DNA of 19,505 bases from assembly GCA_964653795.1 (NCBI GenBank), contig CAZZHO010000080.1, positions 1 to 19,505 of the forward strand. Direction: 5' to 3'. The notes beneath the pieces were generated by a model that was given only the letters and a program-made list of their open reading frames with translations, searched no databases and was not told where the DNA came from. Each line of letters begins with the position of its first letter. The stretch's first letter is position 1. This DNA is from JAWPMT01 sp964653795 (GTDB lineage: Bacteria > Bacteroidota > Bacteroidia > Cytophagales > Cyclobacteriaceae). Made by a program: the position numbers and the translations under genes. Of the stretch, positions 1 through 6,322 are shown piece after piece.

Positions 1-49
1 GTTCGAAGAGTTTGTCTATTTCGCCTTCTCCTTTTTCCCAGATTTTCAT
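1..49 (-). CDS. argH: Argininosuccinate lyase, N-terminal fragment (runs off the left edge)
   Basis: An ATG at 49 on the minus strand opens a frame reading MKIWEKGEGEIDKLFE before the window ends. The MK-[IL]-W-[ED]-KG opening followed by a short acidic/lysine stretch is how argininosuccinate lyases of Bacteroidota usually begin. The enzyme splits argininosuccinate into arginine and fumarate in the cytoplasm, the last step of the pathway. It is the only arginine gene otherwise missing from the upstream operon, which supports the call. It lies about 560 bases beyond the deacylase gene on the same strand. Only 16 codons are visible, so no catalytic residue can be checked. Confidence 0.72.
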   Translation of the reverse strand, partial: MKIWEKGEGEIDKLFE

Positions 50-94
50 TTCTTTATTGTCAAGATTTATATTTTGTTACCTCTTCATTTTTGG

Positions 95-178
95 CTTGAC
101 CCAAAAACGAAGCAAAAAGGTCAAGAAAATTTAAAGCTCCATCCGCACTCGCTATCGCTCCCCTCGCTAAATTTTCTT
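95..178. repeat. Two consecutive hairpin repeats, probable dispersed intergenic element
   Basis: CTTGACC (95-101) pairs with GGTCAAG (119-125). An overlapping second pair, AAGAAAATTTA (123-133) with TAAATTTTCTT (168-178), is an exact 11-bp inverted repeat around a 34-base loop made of repeated CTCGCT/TCGCTCC-like words. This composition resembles intergenic repeats I associate with Cytophagales genomes, but that is recollection and was not searched. Confidence 0.55.
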
Positions 179-277
179 CCTGCCCTCCTAGATATATAGT
201 GGCACTACCTACGCGACCCAAAAATTTAAAGCCCACGCAAGCCCGATACCATTAAGATAAGCCTTTAACAGAACTTC

Positions 278-358
278 CGTCATTCCTAGCGAATGCAGGA
301 ATCCCCACAAAAACAGCACTCAATTCAATGAGATTCCTGAACTCGGTCAGGAATGACG
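278..358. repeat. Palindromic element with CGTCATTCCT termini (MITE/REP-like)
   Basis: The ends are an exact 10-bp inverted repeat: CGTCATTCCT at 278-287 and AGGAATGACG at 349-358. Inside, CAGGAATC (296-303) and GATTCCTG (332-339) are again exact inverted copies. Each half can therefore fold alone, or the whole can form one long stem. An outer pair, AGATAAGC (255-262) with GCTTATCT (358-365), extends the symmetry with an asymmetric 15-base insertion on the left. Short palindromes with TCATTCCTG...CAGGAATGA cores are common dispersed repeats in many bacteria. No transposase is present, so any mobility would depend on an enzyme elsewhere. Confidence 0.7.
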
Positions 359-375
359 CTTATCTAAATGACATT

Positions 376-490
376 GTGCACAGTATCTCCTCCGGCAATT
401 TTTCAAACCAGCATTCCTTTGAGGAGATACAGGACATTTTTAGCTCATTTCTAAAATTTAGCTCTAAAAATTCCGGCATGACAAGTGCAC
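376..490. repeat. Nested inverted repeats, imperfect long palindrome
   Basis: GTATCTCCTC (383-392) and GAGGAGATAC (421-430) are an exact 10-bp inverted pair. CCGG-C-AATTTTT (392-403) pairs with AAAAATTCCGG (466-476) with one bulge, and TTTTTAG (437-443) with CTAAAAA (464-470). GTGCAC, itself a palindrome, stands at both edges (376-381 and 485-490). Some pairings are mutually exclusive, so alternative folds are possible. Function is unknown. Confidence 0.55.
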
Positions 491-509
491 TATGCTCGAA
501 GGTACGACG

Positions 510-540
510 GGTCCGGGATAGATCGGACCGCCGTTGCGGT
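510..540. repeat. Two short GC-rich hairpins downstream of argE
   Basis: GGTCCG (510-515) pairs with CGGACC (524-529), and ACCGC (527-531) with GCGGT (536-540). The two stems overlap by three bases, so only one can form fully at a time. They lie about 70-100 bases past the argE stop in the direction of transcription. No T-tract follows on the minus strand, so they are not a convincing intrinsic terminator, but they could stabilise the 3' end of the operon mRNA. Confidence 0.4.
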
Positions 541-608
541 GGCAGTCAGCAATACATGCCACAATGGAAAGCCTACGCGGCCCGGCCCGCAAAGACCCCC
601 TCATAACA

Positions 609-1685
609 TCAAGACTTTTCATATTCTATTTTAAGCTGGTCGATCAATTGGATGTAGCCCTGAACTCCTTGCTTGAGCTCGTCGAGCCAGATAAACTCAT
701 CGGGCGTGTGGCTACGCTCCGACTGGCCGGGACCCATCTTGATGGTAGGCACGGGAATCAGCGCCTGATCTGAGGTAGTGGCCGAGCCAAAATGCTGAAC
801 ACCCAATGTCTTCGCAGCCCGAAAAACCGGCGTATCCTCCGGCATGAAAGACGGGCGCAGACGTATGCTGCGCGCCTTGATATCGGATGCCACCTGCTGC
901 TGGATCATCTCTAAAACCTCCTCATTGGTATGGGCATCGGTCGTACGTACATCCACCACGAACTTGCACTGATCGGGAATGACATTGTGCTGGTAACCGG
1001 CTTCCACCTGCGTAACGCTGACCTTGATCGGGCCAAGGGTCTTTGAGACGTTCGGAAACTGCAGCGACTTGAGTAACGATATATCTTCTATTGCCTTGTA
1101 AATAGCGTTCTCACCAATATCCCTGGCGGCATGGCCAGCTACACCCTTAGCCACTCCATCGAGTACCATGAGTCCTTTCTCAGCCACGGCCATGTGCATC
1201 TCTGTGGGCTCACCGACAATACCATAGGTAAGTGTACCCAACTCCTCCAATATAGACTCTACACCGTTTCTACCGGAGTTTTCTTCTTCTGCCGTACACG
1301 CCAACGTCAGATTGAAAGGCAATGCCTCCTGGTAAAAATGGATGAAGGTGTTGATCAACGAAACGAGGCAGCCGCCAGCATCATTACTTCCTAGCCCGAA
1401 GAGCTTGCCATCCTTCTCGATTGGTGTGTAGGGATCTAGGGTATATCCACTGTTGGGCTTCACCGTGTCATGGTGTGAATTGAGCAGAATGGTCTCCTTC
1501 GAAGGATCGTAATGCTCATTGAAAGCGTAGATGTTGTTACCCTTTCTTTTGGGTTGGATGCCGTTAGATTGAAGGTGTTCCAAAATAATTTGGGCAGTCT
1601 CGTCCTCTTCTCCACTCATACTTTTGGTGGAGATCAGCTGCTTGAGCAGCTGGAGGGATGACTGATAGTAAGCTTCAATGTTCAT
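609..1685 (-). CDS. argE: M20-family N-acylcitrulline (acetyl/succinyl) deacylase
   Basis: A 358-aa cytoplasmic metallopeptidase-fold amidohydrolase that should remove the acyl group from N-acylcitrulline, the step after the carbamoyltransferase of this operon. The full M20 metal site is visible: HHD at 71-73, Asp102 in GSNDAGG, the catalytic Glu pair at 133-134 in TAEEENSG, Glu159 in GEPTE, and His326 in RSHTPDE. His185 in the GHAAR motif belongs to the dimerisation lid. The ATG at 1685 follows the argB stop after one base, so the two are co-transcribed. Sequence alone cannot tell acetyl from succinyl substrate. Its 3' half is clearly richer in G+C than its neighbours (62 percent in 841-900, 57 percent in 661-720, against 38-47 percent in sampled lines of other arg genes). 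Confidence 0.9.
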   Translation of the reverse strand: MNIEAYYQSSLQLLKQLISTKSMSGEEDETAQIILEHLQSNGIQPKRKGNNIYAFNEHYDPSKETILLNSHHDTVKPNSGYTLDPYTPIEKDGKLFGLGSNDAGGCLVSLINTFIHFYQEALPFNLTLACTAEEENSGRNGVESILEELGTLTYGIVGEPTEMHMAVAEKGLMVLDGVAKGVAGHAARDIGENAIYKAIEDISLLKSLQFPNVSKTLGPIKVSVTQVEAGYQHNVIPDQCKFVVDVRTTDAHTNEEVLEMIQQQVASDIKARSIRLRPSFMPEDTPVFRAAKTLGVQHFGSATTSDQALIPVPTIKMGPGQSERSHTPDEFIWLDELKQGVQGYIQLIDQLKIEYEKS

Positions 1686-1686
1686 C

Positions 1687-2469
1687 CTATTCTATTAAAG
1701 TGAATTGACCGCTGCCATTGGCGATATCTCCGAAATTGGCGGCAGCTCCCAATCTCACATTATTGACTCCCTTGCTGATCGTGGCAAAAGCATTATCAAG
1801 CTTGGGGATCATCCCTTCGAAAATGGAGCCCTCCTCTTTCCTTTGGGCGTAAGCTATTTTGTCCAGTCTTTTGATGAGCGAATTCGGGTCTTCCAAATCG
1901 AGCATTACCCCAGGTTGGTCAAACAAGTAAACCAGGTTAACCCGGTATTGTGCTGCCAAGGCAACGGCAACTTCCGACGCAATCGTATCAGCGTTGGTGT
2001 TGAGCAATTGGCCTTGATTGTTGTGGGTTATTGCACAGAGTGTCGGCACAAACCCCACTTCAATTAGTGTTTTTAGGGATTGGGCATTGACAGCTTGCAC
2101 ATCGCCAGCCCAGCCATAGTCTTTCCCCTCTTTGATGGGTCTTTTGGAGGCTGAAACGATATTACCATCGGCTCCAGACATACCTAACGCATTGATTCCT
2201 TTAGACTGCAACTTGGCAACCAGGCTTTTATTGATGGCGCCGGCATAGGTCATGGTGACTACCTCCAGCATGGCATCATCTGTGACCCTTCTGCCTTCCA
2301 ACATGGTGGTCTCCAAACCCATTTGTGACGCTAGTTTTGTGGCTCTTTTACCTCCCCCATGCACTAACAAGAATTTCGACTTCAGCTCTGGCAGCTTTGA
2401 TAGAAAAACTTCAAGCTGATCCTCCTGATCCAGAATAGAGCCAATTTTGATAACGAACAGTTCTTCCAT
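1687..2469 (-). CDS. argB: N-acetyl-(or N-succinyl-)glutamate kinase
   Basis: An amino-acid kinase of 260 aa that phosphorylates the gamma-carboxylate of N-acylglutamate, the second step of arginine synthesis. Lys8 in VIKIGS and the VHGGGK loop (residues 36-41) are the phosphate-binding elements; GRRVTD, MSGADGN and the NTNADTIA motif complete the family pattern. I use the ATG at 2469, two bases after the stop of the carbamoyltransferase gene. A longer frame from a TTG at 2517 would overlap that gene by 46 bases and adds 16 residues without family resemblance. The protein starts directly at the first beta strand, so it lacks the N-terminal helix that arginine-inhibited kinases use for hexamer formation. 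I infer it is not feedback-inhibited by arginine. Confidence 0.95.
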   Translation of the reverse strand: MEELFVIKIGSILDQEDQLEVFLSKLPELKSKFLLVHGGGKRATKLASQMGLETTMLEGRRVTDDAMLEVVTMTYAGAINKSLVAKLQSKGINALGMSGADGNIVSASKRPIKEGKDYGWAGDVQAVNAQSLKTLIEVGFVPTLCAITHNNQGQLLNTNADTIASEVAVALAAQYRVNLVYLFDQPGVMLDLEDPNSLIKRLDKIAYAQRKEEGSIFEGMIPKLDNAFATISKGVNNVRLGAAANFGDIANGSGQFTLIE

Positions 2470-2471
2470 AG

Positions 2472-3413
2472 CTACATTGCTTTGAGGATTTCTGAAAGAA
2501 CAGCTTGTGCCGCCCAAACTCGATTACCTGCTTGCTGGATATGAAATGAGTTGTCGGAATCCAGGACTTCATCGGTCACTATCAGGTTTCTTCGTACTGG
2601 TAGGCAGTGCATGAACTTAGCTTGATTGGTAAGAGACATCTTTTCTTTATCGATGGTCCAGTCTCCAAAATCTCCAACTTTCCCATAGTCTTCGTAGGAA
2701 GACCAGTTCTTGGCATAGATGAAATCAGCATTTTGAAAGGCTTCGTTTTGATCATGAATGACTTCTGTTTCGCCGACAAAATCAGAATGCAGATCAAAGC
2801 CTTTTGGATTAGTAATGACATAGTCAAAGTCAGTGTGATTCATCCATTGTGAGAAGGAATTTGCCACAGCCTGAGGTAATGGCTTGATATGAGGCGCCCA
2901 ACTCAACACAACCTTGGGTTTTGATTTGGTTTTAGTTTCTTCTATCGTCAGCAAGTCTGTCAAAGACTGTAATGGGTGAAGTGTAGCAGACTCTAAATTG
3001 ACAATGGGTTTACCAGTGTATTGAACGAAGGCATTTATGATTTTCTCCCGATAGTCAGTAGCAGCATCCTCAAGCGTGGGGAAAGATCTCACTCCTACAA
3101 TGTCACAGTAGGATCCTATGACTGCTGCTGCATCTTTCACATGCTCGGCTTTGTCCTGGTCCATAATCACTCCTTCTTCAGTTTCCAGTTGCCAGGAATC
3201 TGAGCCTACATTCATGACCATTACTTCCATACCCAAGTTCTTAGCGGCATTTACTGTGCTCAACCTGGTTCTTAAACTTGGATTGAAAAAGATTAAGCCA
3301 AGCGTCTTCTTATCTCCAATATTGGATTGGTAAGGTTCTTTTTTGAACTGCGATGCGGATGATACCAGATCATCTATACTCGGGACATCTTCAACTGAAA
3401 TGAAATTTTTCAT
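2472..3413 (-). CDS. argF': N-acylornithine carbamoyltransferase (SOTC/AOTC family)
   Basis: 313 aa, of the transcarbamylase branch that acts on N-succinyl- or N-acetylornithine rather than ornithine; it makes N-acylcitrulline from carbamoyl phosphate. Visible are the carbamoyl-phosphate loop NPSLRTR (44-50), HPLQS (146-150), and the signature HCLPVRR (269-275). Overall it resembles the Bacteroides fragilis succinylornithine enzyme as I remember it, including TERGVIMD-like and YAKNW segments. The residue known to swap specificity between the two subtypes (Pro90 in B. fragilis SOTC, Glu92 in Xanthomonas AOTC) aligns with Ala89 in the motif DKAEH. The subtype is therefore left open. Its ATG overlaps the argD stop by four bases (ATGA), indicating translational coupling. 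Confidence 0.93.
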   Translation of the reverse strand: MKNFISVEDVPSIDDLVSSASQFKKEPYQSNIGDKKTLGLIFFNPSLRTRLSTVNAAKNLGMEVMVMNVGSDSWQLETEEGVIMDQDKAEHVKDAAAVIGSYCDIVGVRSFPTLEDAATDYREKIINAFVQYTGKPIVNLESATLHPLQSLTDLLTIEETKTKSKPKVVLSWAPHIKPLPQAVANSFSQWMNHTDFDYVITNPKGFDLHSDFVGETEVIHDQNEAFQNADFIYAKNWSSYEDYGKVGDFGDWTIDKEKMSLTNQAKFMHCLPVRRNLIVTDEVLDSDNSFHIQQAGNRVWAAQAVLSEILKAM

Positions 3414-4558
3414 GAGGCTTCCATCAATTCTGATTTGGCAAATACAGACTCACATGCCTTGATGAACTCTTCAATTTCCTCATCGCCAATGGTCAAAGGT
3501 GGCAACAGTCGAAGGGTGTTAGGTTCGCTGCTACTACCTGTAAATACTCTTTCATCATAGACAAGACTTTTCCGCATGTGAGCCACAGGAAAATCAAAAA
3601 CTAGCCCAAGCATCAATCCGCTACCACGTATCTCTTTCACCTGTTGCCACTTTTGAAAGTGCTCTTTTAGCTGCTGGCCTCGTTTAGTAGCATTGGTCAT
3701 TAGGTCTTCCTTCTCAATCACCTCCAAAACACCCAAGGTAGCGGCACATGCTAAGTGATTACCTCCGAAAGTGCTGCCTAGCATTCCTTTCCAGGTCTCT
3801 AATTTTGGACTTACCAATACACCGCCTACCGGAAAGCCATTCCCCATGCCCTTCGCCATAGCAATAATATCAGCTTTTACATTGACTTTTTGGTGGGCGA
3901 AGAAGTGACCCGAACGACCAAAACCCGATTGGACTTCATCCAATATCAAAGCCGCTCCGTGCTGATCACACTGCTTTCTCAAAGACTCTAGAAAGGCGGT
4001 AGAAGGTTCGTGAATACCACCTATTCCCATGATGCCCTCCACAATCACTGCACAAACAGATGAATCCATGTTTGCCTCAAAGGCATTCAGATCATTTAGT
4101 GGCAATCGTACCATGGAAGTCTTATTGTCAAACTTCGTTTGGATCTTGGGATTATCCGTTGCTGAAACAGCCATGGAGGTTCTGCCATGAAATCCCTTCT
4201 CAAAAACGATGATTTTATCCCCCTCAAAATTGAAAGCGGCCAATTTCATGGCATTCTCTAAAGCCTCTGCTCCAGAATTGCACATGAACAGATCGTAATC
4301 GGGGTAACCAGATAGCTCCCCTAGTTTTACAGCACACTCCTCCTGAATGGAGATCTTCACGCTATTGGAGTAGAAAGACAGCTTGTTAAGTTGATCATTG
4401 ATCCGGTTTACATAATGAGGGTGTGTATGCCCTACAGAGATCACAGCATGACCGCCATAGAAATCAAGGTATCTATCACCCTTATCATCCCAGATATAGC
4501 TTCCCTGCGCCTTGACCGGCTCGATATCAAATACCGGATATACATCTAGCATCTTCAT
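3410..4558 (-). CDS. argD: N-acylornithine aminotransferase (PLP-dependent)
   Basis: A class III aminotransferase of 382 aa that converts N-acylglutamate semialdehyde to N-acylornithine with glutamate as amino donor. NSGAEA (about 94-99) is the phosphate-binding turn, LILDEVQ carries the Asp (207) that contacts the pyridine nitrogen, and AMAKGMGNG carries the Schiff-base Lys236; STFGGNHL supplies the phosphate-contacting Thr of the partner subunit. I choose the ATG at 4558, whose A is the last base of the proC stop (TGATG). An in-frame GTG one codon upstream (4561) is less likely. Downstream it overlaps the carbamoyltransferase start. It could also serve as a succinyldiaminopimelate aminotransferase, as some ArgD proteins do. 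Confidence 0.92.
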   Translation of the reverse strand: MKMLDVYPVFDIEPVKAQGSYIWDDKGDRYLDFYGGHAVISVGHTHPHYVNRINDQLNKLSFYSNSVKISIQEECAVKLGELSGYPDYDLFMCNSGAEALENAMKLAAFNFEGDKIIVFEKGFHGRTSMAVSATDNPKIQTKFDNKTSMVRLPLNDLNAFEANMDSSVCAVIVEGIMGIGGIHEPSTAFLESLRKQCDQHGAALILDEVQSGFGRSGHFFAHQKVNVKADIIAMAKGMGNGFPVGGVLVSPKLETWKGMLGSTFGGNHLACAATLGVLEVIEKEDLMTNATKRGQQLKEHFQKWQQVKEIRGSGLMLGLVFDFPVAHMRKSLVYDERVFTGSSSEPNTLRLLPPLTIGDEEIEEFIKACESVFAKSELMEAS

Positions 4559-5352
4559 CACTTGATATTTTTAATTTTTTCGTAAGAAGTAAGCAATCCT
4601 TTGATCAGCGCAGAGCTCAAACCCTGATGCTCCATTTCATTTAATCCGGCAATAGTGCAGCCTTGCGGAGTGGTTACCCTGTCGATTTCCACTTCGGGAT
4701 GATTGCCATTGGTAATAATCAAGCCCGCTGCGCCCTTTGCCGTCTGAACTGCAATCTTCTGGGCTTCTTCCGGATGGAAACCCATCTCTATCCCGCCTTG
4801 GGTAGCCGCTCTTAAATACCGCATGAAAAAAGCGATTCCGCTAGCTCCCAAAACTGTGGCTGCCTGCATCATCCGCTCTTCAATCACTAGTACTTCTCCC
4901 AAAGACTCAAATATTTGGACTATACTCCCAAGCAGTTCCTCACTGAGATCAGATGAAGCAATACACGTCATAGATTGTCCGATAGCCACTGCCGTATTGG
5001 GCATAGCTCTGGCGATAGGAATATCCAAGGAAACCTGACTCTTGATTTCGTCGATTGAGACACCTGTCGCCACAGATATCAGAATGTGCTTTTCATTGAG
5101 GTCTTTGTCTATGCCTGAAAGCACCTCCGCAATTTGTTTTGGTTGTACACACAGAATGACGAGACCAGCACTTTTTACAGCTTCGCTATTTTCCGAAGTA
5201 ACCAAGAAGCCTTCTGATCTCAGGTCATCTGCTCCATGCTTGCGCTTTTTGGTTAGGATCACCTCCTCAGCCTTCTTTATACCTGCCTTTGCAATACCTC
5301 TGGCAATAGCAGCACCTAGATTACCCGCTCCTATTATCGCTATTTTCTCCAT
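4558..5352 (-). CDS. proC: Pyrroline-5-carboxylate reductase, arg-operon variant
   Basis: 264 aa. The N-terminal Rossmann fold opens with IIGAGNLGAAIARGI (NAD(P) site), followed by CVQPKQ and ARAMPNTAVAIG. The C-terminal dimerisation domain has GASGIAFFMR...QTAKGAAGL. The family reduces pyrroline-5-carboxylate to proline in the cytoplasm. The substrate loop, usually SPGG[TA]T, reads TPQGCT here: the Thr is kept but the first Gly of the GG pair is Gln. It starts one base after argC and overlaps argD, so it is a true operon member. It may supply proline from the same glutamate semialdehyde chemistry, or act on another imine. The family call is firm, the exact substrate less so. Confidence 0.9.
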   Translation of the reverse strand: MEKIAIIGAGNLGAAIARGIAKAGIKKAEEVILTKKRKHGADDLRSEGFLVTSENSEAVKSAGLVILCVQPKQIAEVLSGIDKDLNEKHILISVATGVSIDEIKSQVSLDIPIARAMPNTAVAIGQSMTCIASSDLSEELLGSIVQIFESLGEVLVIEERMMQAATVLGASGIAFFMRYLRAATQGGIEMGFHPEEAQKIAVQTAKGAAGLIITNGNHPEVEIDRVTTPQGCTIAGLNEMEHQGLSSALIKGLLTSYEKIKNIK

Positions 5353-5353
5353 C

Positions 5354-6322
5354 TTAAAATGAGGTTGATTTTAGTTTGATACCCAGGGTTTCTTCTAACC
5401 CATACATGATGTTCATATTCTGAACTGCCTGTCCTGAAGCACCTTTTAATAGATTGTCTATGATTGAGATCACCATGAGTTGGTCCTCGTGCTTCTCCAG
5501 ATAAATCAAAGCCTTGTTGGTGTTCACCACCTGCTTCAAATCGGGATTAGTATCCACCACATGCGTGAATGGATGATTATCATAAAATGATTTATAGTAC
5601 TCCTTCACAATTTCTATAGAGGCATCACATGAAAAATAGGATGTGGTAATAATGCCCCTGGTGAAACTCCCACGATAGGGAATGAACCTGACCGATTCCG
5701 AAAATCTCTCATCTAACTGCATGAAGCTCTCACCAATTTCTGATAAATGTTGGTGAGTGAAAGGCTTGTAAACGCTTGTATTACTATGCCGCCATGAATA
5801 ATGAGATGTTGGAGAAAGTTTAACTCCCGCTCCTGTACTTCCAGTAATTCCGGAGATGTGGATGTCTGAATCTACCAATTGATGACTGACTGCAGGCAGT
5901 AAGCCTAGCTGAATACAAGTGGCGAAGCAGCCTGGATTGGCCACTCGCTTAGCTTTGGAAATTGCATCTCTGTTCAATTCCGGGAGACCGTAAACAAATG
6001 ACTCCTGATTATCTCTTGGACGAAAATCAGTACTTAAATCGATGATCTTGCATTTGATTTCACCTTGACCTTGTATGAACTTCAAAGAATCGCCGTGCCC
6101 TTTGCAGAGAAAGAGTAGATCCAAATTTTCTAAGTCTACCGCTTCGGAGAAAGTGAGGTCTAAATCGCCAATCAGATCTTTATGGACTTCAAAAACTTTC
6201 TTCCCTGCCTGGCTCTCACTTTGCAAGCTGACCATCTCCACCTCAGGATGATTAACCAGCAGTCTGATGAGTTCTCCCGCCGTATAACCAGCTGCCCCAT
6301 ATATGCCTACCTTAATTGCCAT
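5354..6322 (-). CDS. argC: N-acyl-gamma-glutamyl-phosphate reductase
   Basis: 322 aa; the NADPH-dependent enzyme that reduces N-acylglutamyl phosphate to the semialdehyde. It opens with the dinucleotide motif GIYGAAGYTAGELIRLL (residues 6-22). The catalytic cysteine is Cys132 in NPGCFAT, and STDFRP and the later TGSTGAGVK, SWRHSN and PYRGSFTRGI blocks are family hallmarks. The start ATG at 6322 lies inside the end of argG, overlapping it by 11 bases, so translation is probably coupled. It stops one base before proC. It is of the short (about 320 aa) Bacteroidota type. The acyl group, acetyl or succinyl, cannot be read from it. Confidence 0.95.
   Translation of the reverse strand: MAIKVGIYGAAGYTAGELIRLLVNHPEVEMVSLQSESQAGKKVFEVHKDLIGDLDLTFSEAVDLENLDLLFLCKGHGDSLKFIQGQGEIKCKIIDLSTDFRPRDNQESFVYGLPELNRDAISKAKRVANPGCFATCIQLGLLPAVSHQLVDSDIHISGITGSTGAGVKLSPTSHYSWRHSNTSVYKPFTHQHLSEIGESFMQLDERFSESVRFIPYRGSFTRGIITTSYFSCDASIEIVKEYYKSFYDNHPFTHVVDTNPDLKQVVNTNKALIYLEKHEDQLMVISIIDNLLKGASGQAVQNMNIMYGLEETLGIKLKSTSF

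Larger units (their letters stand above)
50..608. other. Non-coding, palindrome-rich gap between argE and argH
   Basis: I see no credible gene in these 559 bases; the short open frames have no recognisable protein pattern and cross inverted repeats. The stretch is a patchwork of inverted repeats, listed separately (95-178, 278-358, 376-490, 510-540). The decamer GACCCAAAAA occurs at 98-107 and again near 217, and AATTTAAAGC near 128 and 225, so there is also direct repetition. The left part is AT-rich, while 481-540 is 60 percent GC by count. No T-run terminator for the arginine operon and no clear -7/-33 promoter for argH could be found. Confidence 0.7.

Noticed and set aside
278..490. CRISPR array
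   Set aside because: The repeats are inverted, of differing sequence, and not regularly spaced direct repeats; no cas gene is nearby.
50..608. Insertion sequence remnant
   Set aside because: No transposase fragment can be read in any frame, so only short non-coding repeats are claimed.
328..773. Two plus-strand open frames (328-606 and 534-773)
   Set aside because: They cross the palindromes and the end of argE, have no recognisable protein pattern, and the second is antisense to a clear gene.
2470..2517. Longer argB from a TTG codon
   Set aside because: Overlaps the carbamoyltransferase gene by 46 bases and adds residues foreign to the family; the ATG at 2469 fits the operon spacing.
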